NCBI GenBank assembly: GCA_012841255.1
Contig: DUUZ01000187.1
Coordinates: forward strand, 1-6,135
Origin: Clostridiaceae bacterium
Lineage (GTDB): Bacteria > Bacillota > Clostridia > Saccharofermentanales > DTU023
Length of the DNA: 6,135 nucleotides
Reading direction: 5' to 3'
Of this stretch, positions 1-5,463 are shown one piece after another. The notes under the pieces were generated by a model. That model made no database searches and was not told the DNA's origin. It worked only from the letters and a program-made list of their open reading frames with translations. Each line of letters begins with the position of its first letter. Positions within the stretch are counted from its first letter, which is position 1. A program made the translations under genes and the position numbers.

Positions 1-801
1 CAGGTGCTTGGGGCCGTCCTGGTCCGCTGTAATAAAGGGCAGGTTGATGGAGGCTGTCAGGACATTGGACAGCTCGATCTTGGCCTTTTCCGCCGCCTCG
101 CGCAGACGCTGCATGGCCAGACGGTCCGATGACAGATCGACACCCTGCTCTTTTTTCATGGTATCGACCATCCAGCTGACAATCTTGCTGTCAAAGTCGT
201 CGCCGCCCAGACGGGTATTGCCTGAGGTGGATTTGACTTCAAATACGCCGTCACCGATCTCCAGGATGGACACGTCAAAGGTGCCGCCGCCCAGGTCGAA
301 GATGACGATCTTCTGGTCGTGCTCCTTGTCCAGGCCGTAGGCCAGGGAGGCTGCGGTCGGCTCGTTGATGATCCGGTCCACGGTCAGCCCGGCGATAATG
401 CCGGCGTCCTTGGTCGCCTGTCTTTGTGAATCCGAGAAATAGGCCGGCACAGTCACCACGGCGTGAGTAATGGATTCACCCAGGTAGCTTTCCGCATCCT
501 GTTTAAGTTTTTGCAGGATCATGGCCGAGATCTCGGGCGGCGTGTAGGACTTGCCGTCGATGGTGATCTTGTGATCCGTCCCCATTTCGCGCTTGATCGA
601 CATGATGGTGCGGTCGGGGTTCTTCTGAGCCTGGTTCTTGGCAATCTGGCCGACCAGCCGCTCACCCGTACTGGTGAAAGCGACAACCGACGGTGTGGTC
701 CGGGCGCCTTCCGCGTTGGGGATCACGACGGGTTCGCCGCCCTCCATGACGGAGACTACCGAGTTTGTTGTTCCTAAATCAATTCCAATTATTTTAGCCA
801 T
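1..801 (-). CDS. dnaK: Chaperone protein DnaK (Hsp70), N-terminal 267 residues, truncated by window edge
   Basis: ATP-dependent cytosolic chaperone that binds exposed hydrophobic segments of client proteins, working with DnaJ and GrpE. The frame is open from ATG at 801 to the window edge, giving 267 of an expected 600-620 or so residues: most of the ATPase domain and none of the substrate-binding domain. Visible motifs are the phosphate-1 loop IDLGTTNS (residues 7-14), VTVPAYFSDSQRQAT (116-130), INEPTAASLAYGL (145-157) and the phosphate-2 loop IFDLGGGTFDVS (167-178). After TIMSIKREMGT (65-75) the chain goes straight to the short Gram-positive form, without the insertion found in proteobacterial DnaK. 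The residue equivalent to E. coli Cys15 is Val. A GAGGG ribosome-binding core (810-814) lies 8 nt before the ATG. The first codons are AT-rich, unlike the rest of the gene. It is the third gene of the CIRCE-controlled operon. Identity is certain. Confidence 0.98.
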   Translation of the reverse strand, partial: MAKIIGIDLGTTNSVVSVMEGGEPVVIPNAEGARTTPSVVAFTSTGERLVGQIAKNQAQKNPDRTIMSIKREMGTDHKITIDGKSYTPPEISAMILQKLKQDAESYLGESITHAVVTVPAYFSDSQRQATKDAGIIAGLTVDRIINEPTAASLAYGLDKEHDQKIVIFDLGGGTFDVSILEIGDGVFEVKSTSGNTRLGGDDFDSKIVSWMVDTMKKEQGVDLSSDRLAMQRLREAAEKAKIELSNVLTASINLPFITADQDGPKHL

Positions 802-853
802 CTTTTCTTCCCTCTTTTCGTAATCTGATTTCTGGCCCGCACCTTTCACATCC

Positions 854-882
854 GGTCCCTGCCGGCGCGGAAGGCAGGAACC
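854..882 (-). promoter_or_regulatory. Stem-loop in the grpE-dnaK intergenic region
   Basis: In the sense strand, GGTTCCTGCC and GGCAGGGACC can pair as a 10-bp GC-rich stem with a single U-G wobble, closed by a 9-nt loop. It lies about 52 nt upstream of the dnaK ATG. No run of T follows, so it does not look like an intrinsic terminator. A role as an mRNA stability or processing element that sets the ratio of dnaK to grpE is inference. Heat-shock operon messages of Bacillota are known to be processed, but usually elsewhere in the transcript. Confidence 0.6.
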
Positions 883-898
883 CCTGGTTTAATCTCTA

Positions 899-1429
899 TT
901 AATTGACCACCTTGACCATGCTGTGCCGGATGACCCGGCTGCCCTTGACATAGCCTTTCTGGAAGACCTGGGACACATAGTTTTCAGGCAGGCTTTCATC
1001 CTCACCGTGGAGGACCGCCTGGTGGACGTGCGGATCGAAGTCCGCCCCCACACCCTCAATCTCGACAACCCCGATCTTGCGCAGGGTCTCATCCATCTGC
1101 TGGGCAATCAGGACCAGGCCGTCCAGGAACTCGCGGGTTTCCTCGGAGCAGCCCCCTTCCGCCGCCTTGACGGCAGCGTCCATGCTGTCCAGGACAGGAA
1201 GGAGCGCACGGACCGTCTCAATCACGCCGTCGTCAAAGCCGGCCTCCCGGTCCTGGCGGGTCCTGCGCCTGAAGTTGTCAAAATCGGCACAGACACGCAG
1301 ATAGCGGTCGTTCAGCTCACGCAGGTCATCCGCAGCGGTCTCTTCCGTTTCGCCGGTCAGTTCCTCGGTCACCTGCTCTTCTTCAGCATGTTTCTTTTTG
1401 GTCTTCTTCTCTTCCCTTTGGTCGCTCAT
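899..1429 (-). CDS. grpE: Nucleotide exchange factor GrpE
   Basis: Homodimeric co-chaperone that releases ADP from DnaK and so resets its substrate cycle in the cytoplasm. The 176-residue product has the family layout. Residues 1-36 are a disordered Lys/Glu-rich tail. Residues 37-117 form the long helix and helix-bundle region with the signature NDRYLRVCADFDNFRRRT (40-57). Residues 120-176 form the beta domain that contacts DnaK, with GVGADFDPHVHQAVLHGEDE (126-145) and a QKGYVKGSRVIRHSMVKV stretch (157-174). Many homologues read RPA where this one has RHS (168-170), a small deviation. The ATG at 1429 has a GAGGG ribosome-binding core (1436-1440), and only 17 nt separate it from the hrcA stop, so it is co-transcribed with hrcA. 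Length is slightly short but normal for Bacillota. Confidence 0.97.
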   Translation of the reverse strand: MSDQREEKKTKKKHAEEEQVTEELTGETEETAADDLRELNDRYLRVCADFDNFRRRTRQDREAGFDDGVIETVRALLPVLDSMDAAVKAAEGGCSEETREFLDGLVLIAQQMDETLRKIGVVEIEGVGADFDPHVHQAVLHGEDESLPENYVSQVFQKGYVKGSRVIRHSMVKVVN

Positions 1430-1446
1430 ACTCTTCCCTCTGTTCT

Positions 1447-2580
1447 TTATTCTTTGCGTTCGTCAGCATGAGTGCGGCCGTAGTGTTCATCGGCCGCTTC
1501 GGTCAGCGCCTTGTTGACGAAACTGATCTGCGAAATAATGTTCCCGTACTGCATCCTCTTGGGACCGATAACTCCGATCTGCCCTGAGATGTAACGGCCG
1601 ATCCGGTAGGTGGTCGAAACAAAGGACATATCCTCCATCCCGTCCAGGGCGATCTCCTGGCCGATCCGGACCATGTAGGAGGCCTTGGCCTCCGGCGGGG
1701 CCGGCAGGGTCTCCAGGCAGTCAAATTCAAAGCCGCAGTATTCCGCCTTTTTCTCCTCCAGCTCCTGCTTCATCTCCATCATGTAGCCGGCCACCATATT
1801 CTCCTGGTGCACGGCCTGGTAGAAGCGGTTGGCCCGGTCCACATCCCGGAATTCCGGATGCTTCAAAAGATGGTACTTGCCATCCATGTAGATTTCGATC
1901 TTCTCGGTCTGCTTGATGGCCACATAGGCCTCATATAGGACCTGGTTGACCAGGGCCTCCGGCAGACCGGTGTCATCGGCCGCAGACGAGATGGTTACCA
2001 GGGTGATGTCGTCCAGCTTCTTCCCGGCCAGGCAGCGTTCCACCGCCCGGGCGATCTGATCCAGCTGGTTTTCATCCAGCATGGCAGGGATCCGGATCAG
2101 GCGGTCGTGAACAACTCCGGCCGAAAGGACCAGGACGACAATGGCCCTGCCCGGTTCGATCATCAGGATCTTGATCTGCTCCAGGCTGGAATCCGAGTAC
2201 TGGGGGGACAGGGCGACCGACAGGTAATTGGTCTTGCCTGCCAGGTATTCTGCCGCCCGGACAATAAGCTCCCGGGCCTCATCCAGATTCTCAAGCAGAA
2301 ATCTTTGGATATCCAAAGCCTCGTGGGGAGAAATCTCGGGCAGGGACAGCATGTTGTCGACATAGGCGCGGTAACCCTTGTCAGACGGCATCCGGCCGGC
2401 CGAGGTATGGGGTTTTTCAAGATAGCCCATCTCTTCCAGCTCGGCCATCTCATGGCGGATGGTAGCCGAAGAAAACTGCAGGCTGTGGCGTTCGACCAGC
2501 GTCTTGGAGCCGACAGGTTCTGCCGTCTCCACGTAATCGTCCACGATAGCTTTTAAAATCTGCCGTTTGCGGTCGTCCAT
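1447..2580 (-). CDS. hrcA: Heat-inducible transcription repressor HrcA
   Basis: Dimeric repressor that binds CIRCE inverted repeats in front of dnaK and groE operons. In the known model its folding depends on GroEL, so it loses activity when misfolded proteins occupy the chaperonin. The product has 377 residues, a little above the usual 340-350. Residues 1-75 or so are the winged-helix DNA-binding domain with SSATIRHEMAELEEMGYL (37-54) and PHTSAGRMPSDKGYRAYVD (57-75). His43 sits where homologues usually have Asn. The remainder is the GAF-like and dimerisation region, ending with STTYRIGRYISGQIGVIGPK and RMQYGNIIS. I chose ATG at 2580 because an in-frame GTG at 2607 lies inside the operator, while 2580 has AAAGGGTG placed 5 nt upstream and begins with the typical MDDRKRQIL. 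It is first gene of the operon and autoregulated through the adjacent CIRCE. Confidence 0.97.
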   Translation of the reverse strand: MDDRKRQILKAIVDDYVETAEPVGSKTLVERHSLQFSSATIRHEMAELEEMGYLEKPHTSAGRMPSDKGYRAYVDNMLSLPEISPHEALDIQRFLLENLDEARELIVRAAEYLAGKTNYLSVALSPQYSDSSLEQIKILMIEPGRAIVVLVLSAGVVHDRLIRIPAMLDENQLDQIARAVERCLAGKKLDDITLVTISSAADDTGLPEALVNQVLYEAYVAIKQTEKIEIYMDGKYHLLKHPEFRDVDRANRFYQAVHQENMVAGYMMEMKQELEEKKAEYCGFEFDCLETLPAPPEAKASYMVRIGQEIALDGMEDMSFVSTTYRIGRYISGQIGVIGPKRMQYGNIISQISFVNKALTEAADEHYGRTHADERKE

Positions 2581-2585
2581 GCTTT

Positions 2586-2593
2586 CACCCTTT
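2586..2593 (-). promoter_or_regulatory. Ribosome-binding site of hrcA
   Basis: AAAGGGTG in the sense strand lies 5 nt before the ATG at 2580. Together with the CIRCE just upstream, which overlaps the alternative GTG start at 2607, it fixes the hrcA start. Confidence 0.75.
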
Positions 2594-2600
2594 CGAAAAA

Positions 2601-2627
2601 TTGGCACTCGGTCGCTTCGAGTGCCAA
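2601..2627 (-). promoter_or_regulatory. CIRCE operator (HrcA binding site)
   Basis: TTGGCACTC-N9-GAGTGCCAA, a perfect 9-bp inverted repeat with the canonical 9-nt spacer. The consensus is TTAGCACTC-N9-GAGTGCTAA, so each arm differs at one symmetrical position and the dyad symmetry is kept. It lies 20 nt upstream of the hrcA ATG and immediately downstream of the -10 box. The predicted transcription start (about 2624-2626) falls in its promoter-proximal arm. HrcA bound here should block initiation. Most of the element is also transcribed and could form a 5' hairpin affecting mRNA stability, as reported for CIRCE in Bacillus subtilis. Confidence 0.97.
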
Positions 2628-2631
2628 TATG

Positions 2632-2660
2632 ACTTTAACACCGGATGAATGGGCTGTCAA
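2632..2660 (-). promoter_or_regulatory. Sigma-A-type promoter of the hrcA-grpE-dnaK operon
   Basis: The sense strand carries a perfect -35 box TTGACA (2655-2660), a 17-nt spacer and the -10 box TAAAGT (2632-2637; four of six match TATAAT). CIRCE begins 4 nt further on. This is the standard layout of class I heat-shock promoters in Bacillota, in which the housekeeping sigma factor transcribes and HrcA provides heat control. Confidence 0.88.
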
Positions 2661-2725
2661 TCGGTGGGTGTGACGCTGGTGACAAGGATAAAAGAAAAGA
2701 GAAAAAGAGGACTGGACGGGTTTTC
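2661..2725 (-). other. Rest of the hemW-hrcA spacer, no terminator seen
   Basis: The stretch between the hemW stop and the -35 box holds a pyrimidine-rich tract in the sense strand (about 2686-2712, including T5 and two T4 runs) but no stable hairpin before it. I therefore do not call an intrinsic terminator, and transcripts from the hemW side may read into hrcA. The tract sits too far upstream of the -35 box to be a typical UP element. Confidence 0.5.
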
Positions 2726-3964
2726 CTAAAGGAGGGACCGGGCTGCATAGTCGGCAAAATCCAGGCCCCGCGCCGTCAACCTGACCCCTCCTTCATCCAG
2801 ATGGACAAGACCTTCTTCTTGCAGGCGATTCAGCCGGGAGCCGAAAACATCCTCAAAACCTGTTCCGTGCCTTTCAAAAAAACGGCGGCGGCTGACCCCC
2901 TCCATGAGTCGGAGGCCCAGGACCATGGTCTCGATCCGGGCAGCCTTTTCATCCAGCCTCTCCTCGATCAGGCCGGCGCTGAAGGGACCCTCCTCCGGGT
3001 CCGTAACCCCTTGATACCAGTCTGCCAGAGAGGCGGGCTGGGAGCGGCGGATCCCTCCCAGATAACTGGCAGCCGAAGGACCGGCTGCAAGATAGGAGTC
3101 AGCCTTCCAATAGACCAGATTATGGCGGGACTCGGCCCCTTCCCTTGCGAAATTGCTGATCTCATAATGAATAAAACCCATTCGACCAAGCCTTTCGATC
3201 AGACGGTGGGTCATCTCCCGCTCCAGATCATCATCGGGGAAGGCCTGGGGGTTTTTCCTTCTCAACAGGTCAAAGGGAGTCCCCTCCTCAACCGAGAGGG
3301 CATAGGCCGAAAGATGATCCAGAGGCAGTTTTTCAATCTGGTCCAGAGTATCGTCCAGATCCGCCATGCTTTGGCCGGGCAGGCCCGTGATCAGATCGCA
3401 GGCGATATGTTTGAAGCCGGCCCTCTTGGCGGCCCGGACGGCAAAGGCCGCTTCGGCCGCCGTATGCCTGCGGCCTGCAGCTGCAAGCAGGCGGTCGGAC
3501 ATGGACTGGACACCGAAAGAGATCCTGTTGACCCCGGCCTCCCGCCACTGGTCCAGCAAATGCTTTTGTTCTTCCTTGCCCGCCGACTCAGGATTGGCCT
3601 CCAGGGTGATGTCAGAGTCCCCGTCCAGACCGAAAAGACCCCGGGCATTACGGATGATGGAGGCGATCATGCGGGGCGGAACAAAGGAAGGCGTGCCGCC
3701 GCCGAAATAGAGGGTCTGAAGGGGGGCCAGCAGGACGCCGTTGTCATCCGCTTCCCCGGCCAGCCTTGAAAGTTCATGCAGAATGCCCTCCTGCCAGATT
3801 TCCAGGGATTCGGGCGCCGGTGAAGCCAGGGTGTAAAAATCGCAGTAATGGCAGCGGCCTCCGCAAAAAGGCACGTGAATATAAAGGGAGGTGACCTCCT
3901 GCCTTGCAGCATAGATCACCTCCGCCTCATGGTTCAGCTTATTTTGCCGATCAGGCCTTGTCAT
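2726..3964 (-). CDS. hemW: Radical SAM heme chaperone HemW
   Basis: Cytoplasmic radical-SAM family protein related to the oxygen-independent coproporphyrinogen III dehydrogenase HemN. HemW proteins bind heme and are thought to deliver it to respiratory enzymes. The product has 412 residues. Visible are YIHVPFCGGRCHYCDF (28-43) with the 4Fe-4S ligands Cys34, Cys38 and Cys41, LYFGGGTPS (85-93), LEANPES (121-127), ISFGVQS (148-154), LITGLPGQ (191-198), HYEISNF (266-272) and HNLVYW (281-286). CxxxCxxCDF without a fourth Cys, plus the HNxxYW motif, favours HemW over HemN. ATG at 3964 has AAGGA 5 nt upstream and overlaps the preceding gene by 14 nt. It gives an unusual 26-residue leader before the conserved SLYIH. 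An in-frame GTG at 3919 is the alternative. hemW directly before hrcA is typical of Bacillota. Confidence 0.95.
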   Translation of the reverse strand: MTRPDRQNKLNHEAEVIYAARQEVTSLYIHVPFCGGRCHYCDFYTLASPAPESLEIWQEGILHELSRLAGEADDNGVLLAPLQTLYFGGGTPSFVPPRMIASIIRNARGLFGLDGDSDITLEANPESAGKEEQKHLLDQWREAGVNRISFGVQSMSDRLLAAAGRRHTAAEAAFAVRAAKRAGFKHIACDLITGLPGQSMADLDDTLDQIEKLPLDHLSAYALSVEEGTPFDLLRRKNPQAFPDDDLEREMTHRLIERLGRMGFIHYEISNFAREGAESRHNLVYWKADSYLAAGPSAASYLGGIRRSQPASLADWYQGVTDPEEGPFSAGLIEERLDEKAARIETMVLGLRLMEGVSRRRFFERHGTGFEDVFGSRLNRLQEEGLVHLDEGGVRLTARGLDFADYAARSLL

Positions 3965-4922
3965 CCGTTTCCTTGGCCGCCATATCAATATTGGAATCCG
4001 ACAGGAGTTCCTTGAAAGAGACTGCAAGGCCGGCCAGGCTCTGAATATTGGAGGGGATGATGATCTTGGTGGCCCGTCCGTCGGCGACTGCCGCCATGGT
4101 TTCCAGGCTCTTGATGGCGATCAGGGCTTCGTCGGCCCCCACTTCCTTGATCATCTCAAGGCCGCGCGCGGTCGCCTCCTGGATCTTCAGAATGGCTTCC
4201 GCCTTTCCTTCCGATTCCCGGATGGCCAGTTCCTTCTTGGCATCGGCCCGGAGGATGGCTGCTTCCTTCTCGCCTTCGGCGACCAGGATCAGAGCTTCCT
4301 TCTTGCCTTCCGAGATCAGGATATTCTCCCGCTTCTCACGTTCGGCCTTCATCTGCCGTTCCATGGCCGTCTGGATCTCGCGGGGCGGAATGATGTTTTT
4401 CAGCTCGACCCGGTTGACCCGGATCCCCCAGGGATCGGTTGCCTCGTCCAGGGTCTGGCGCATGCGGGTATTGATGACATCGCGGGAGGTCAGCGTTTCG
4501 TCCAGCTCCAGGTCCCCGATCAGGTTACGGAGTGTCGTGGCTGACAGATTCTCAATGGCGATGATAGGATTCTCAATCCCGTAGCAGTAAAGGACGGGGT
4601 CGACGATCTGGTAGAAGACGACCGTATCGATCTGCATGGTGACGTTATCCCGCGTGATGACCGCCTGCGGCGGGAAGTCTGCCACGCGCTCCTTCAGGGA
4701 GACCCGGCGTTCGATCCGGTCCACAAAGGGAAGCTTGGCATGGATACCCGTGGACCAGGTGGTCTTGTAGGTTCCCAGCCGCTCGATGACAAAGGCCATG
4801 GCCTGAGGCACGACACGGATGTTGCGGATAAAAAGAATCAGTATGAGAAGGGCGACAGCGCCCAGGATAATCAAGCCCAGGGTGCCTCCTGCAAGGGCGG
4901 CAACAGTTGTAAACAAGGTCAT
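3951..4922 (-). CDS. SPFH/stomatin-family membrane protein (QmcA-like, slipin type)
   Basis: Membrane-anchored scaffold of the SPFH (stomatin, prohibitin, flotillin, HflK/C) family. These proteins oligomerise into cage- or microdomain-like assemblies and often influence membrane proteases. The product has 323 residues: a hydrophobic N-terminal anchor (about 8-32), the SPFH domain (about 34-195, with VVPQAMAFVIERLGTY at 37-52 and ATDPWGIRVNRVELKNI at 161-177), and an Ala/Glu/Lys-rich coiled coil (about 185-265) made of repeated EGxKEAxI-type units. The C-terminal region has a hydrophobic IIIPSNIQSLAGLAVSF segment (287-303), followed by a charged end. ATG at 4922 was chosen over an in-frame start at 4997, because AAGGAGG lies 5 nt upstream and the longer form would prepend a basic, non-conserved leader overlapping nfeD. 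It follows nfeD by 22 nt, the usual partnership (as qmcA-ybbJ in E. coli). No precise substrate can be named. Confidence 0.93.
   Translation of the reverse strand: MTLFTTVAALAGGTLGLIILGAVALLILILFIRNIRVVPQAMAFVIERLGTYKTTWSTGIHAKLPFVDRIERRVSLKERVADFPPQAVITRDNVTMQIDTVVFYQIVDPVLYCYGIENPIIAIENLSATTLRNLIGDLELDETLTSRDVINTRMRQTLDEATDPWGIRVNRVELKNIIPPREIQTAMERQMKAEREKRENILISEGKKEALILVAEGEKEAAILRADAKKELAIRESEGKAEAILKIQEATARGLEMIKEVGADEALIAIKSLETMAAVADGRATKIIIPSNIQSLAGLAVSFKELLSDSNIDMAAKETDDKA
3970..3974 (-). promoter_or_regulatory. Ribosome-binding site of hemW inside the SPFH gene
   Basis: AAGGA in the sense strand lies 5 nt before ATG at 3964, within the last codons of the SPFH gene. It supports the overlapping start and suggests translational coupling of hemW to the SPFH gene. 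Confidence 0.6.
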
Positions 4923-4927
4923 AAATT

Positions 4928-4934
4928 CCTCCTT
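4928..4934 (-). promoter_or_regulatory. Strong ribosome-binding site of the SPFH gene
   Basis: A complete AAGGAGG lies 5 nt before ATG at 4922, in the 22-nt gap after the nfeD stop. It settles the start of the SPFH gene and is the strongest such site in the window. Confidence 0.9.
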
Positions 4935-4944
4935 CTTCCGCTCA

Positions 4945-5436
4945 TTATTCGAGCGGTGAAATGGCGCCCTCGACCGGCGAAACGATCGCACGGACACCTC
5001 TTATTGCGACGACACGGACCAGGGTTCCCACCTTGACCAGCCCGTCGCCTTCAATGCGGGCACTCCATACCTGGCCTTCCACTTTGACCAGGCCGGTCCC
5101 CAGGACCGAATGAATCTCCTCGGTCACGACCCCCTCCTTGTCCAGGATCCGGTCGGCGTTGGTCGGCGTGATGACACGCTGACCCAGCCGGGGCCGGATG
5201 ACCATGATAAAGAGCAGGAAGCCTGCAATGGACAGCAGGCCAAATAGCACAAACTGCAATACCAGAGAAGCTTCAAAAATCGATGCGATCATGGCGGCAA
5301 GCGCAGCCACCGCAAACCAGATGGAGACCAGGTTATAGGTCACCAGTTCCACAATGACTGCCATTGCAAAAATCAGCACCCAGAACACAATGGCTGACAG
5401 GCCGAGAATCTCGGCCGCCATGGCGGTTACATACAT
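4945..5436 (-). CDS. NfeD family membrane protein (short form, OB-fold)
   Basis: Short NfeD protein of 163 residues. Hydrophobic segments at about 10-32, 36-54 and 58-81 would place the protein in the cytoplasmic membrane. They are followed by a C-terminal OB-fold-like domain (about 85-157) with the family pattern TNADRILDKEGVVTEEI (92-108) and GTGLVKVEGQVWSARIEGDG (113-132). The N-terminal ClpP-like serine protease domain of long NfeD proteins is absent, so this is the non-proteolytic form. NfeD proteins are nearly always encoded beside SPFH proteins and are believed to interact with them through the OB domain, and here the SPFH gene follows by 22 nt. ATG at 5436 has AAAGGAG (5444-5450) 7 nt upstream. 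The start lies 27 nt after the peptidase stop, indicating one operon. Exact function is unknown. Confidence 0.93.
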   Translation of the reverse strand: MYVTAMAAEILGLSAIVFWVLIFAMAVIVELVTYNLVSIWFAVAALAAMIASIFEASLVLQFVLFGLLSIAGFLLFIMVIRPRLGQRVITPTNADRILDKEGVVTEEIHSVLGTGLVKVEGQVWSARIEGDGLVKVGTLVRVVAIRGVRAIVSPVEGAISPLE

Positions 5437-5463
5437 AGGCCCTCTCCTTTCCTCATAGCCCGC

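Noticed and set aside
756..760. DnaK Val15 in place of the redox-sensitive Cys15 of E. coli
   Set aside because: Other residues occur at this position in Gram-positive DnaK proteins, so it is not a distinctive feature.
923..1471. A 182-codon open frame on the plus strand opposite grpE
   Set aside because: It is antisense to a clear grpE, and its composition and lack of motifs fit a shadow frame.
2580..2607. GTG at 2607 as a longer hrcA start (adds nine residues)
   Set aside because: The codon lies inside CIRCE, has no ribosome-binding site, and would lie close to the predicted transcription start.
2639..2666. Inverted arms CACCG/CGGTG straddling the -35 box
   Set aside because: Five base pairs separated by 18 nt is weak and likely by chance; no known operator matches it.
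2686..2712. Pyrimidine-rich tract after hemW as a terminator U-tract
   Set aside because: I could not find a stable GC-rich hairpin directly before it in the sense strand.
2728..2735. A ribosome-binding-like AAAGGAGG on the plus strand
   Set aside because: No ATG, GTG or TTG of a credible gene follows at a suitable distance. It is the complement of the last hemW codons and stop.
2645..3769. A 374-codon open frame on the plus strand opposite hemW
   Set aside because: It mirrors hemW, which has full motif support. The plus-strand start has no ribosome-binding site and the translation shows no recognisable domain. Long antisense frames are common in GC-biased genes.
3887..3899. Palindrome GGAGGT-G-ACCTCC near the 5' end of hemW
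   Set aside because: Only 6-bp arms with a 1-nt centre, too tight for an RNA hairpin. It lies in coding sequence just before the conserved SLYIH and looks fortuitous.
4048..4584. A 178-codon Ser/Arg-rich frame on the plus strand opposite the SPFH gene
   Set aside because: Its low-complexity Ser/Arg/Ala composition is what the reverse complement of Glu/Ala/Lys-rich coiled-coil codons yields; no independent support.
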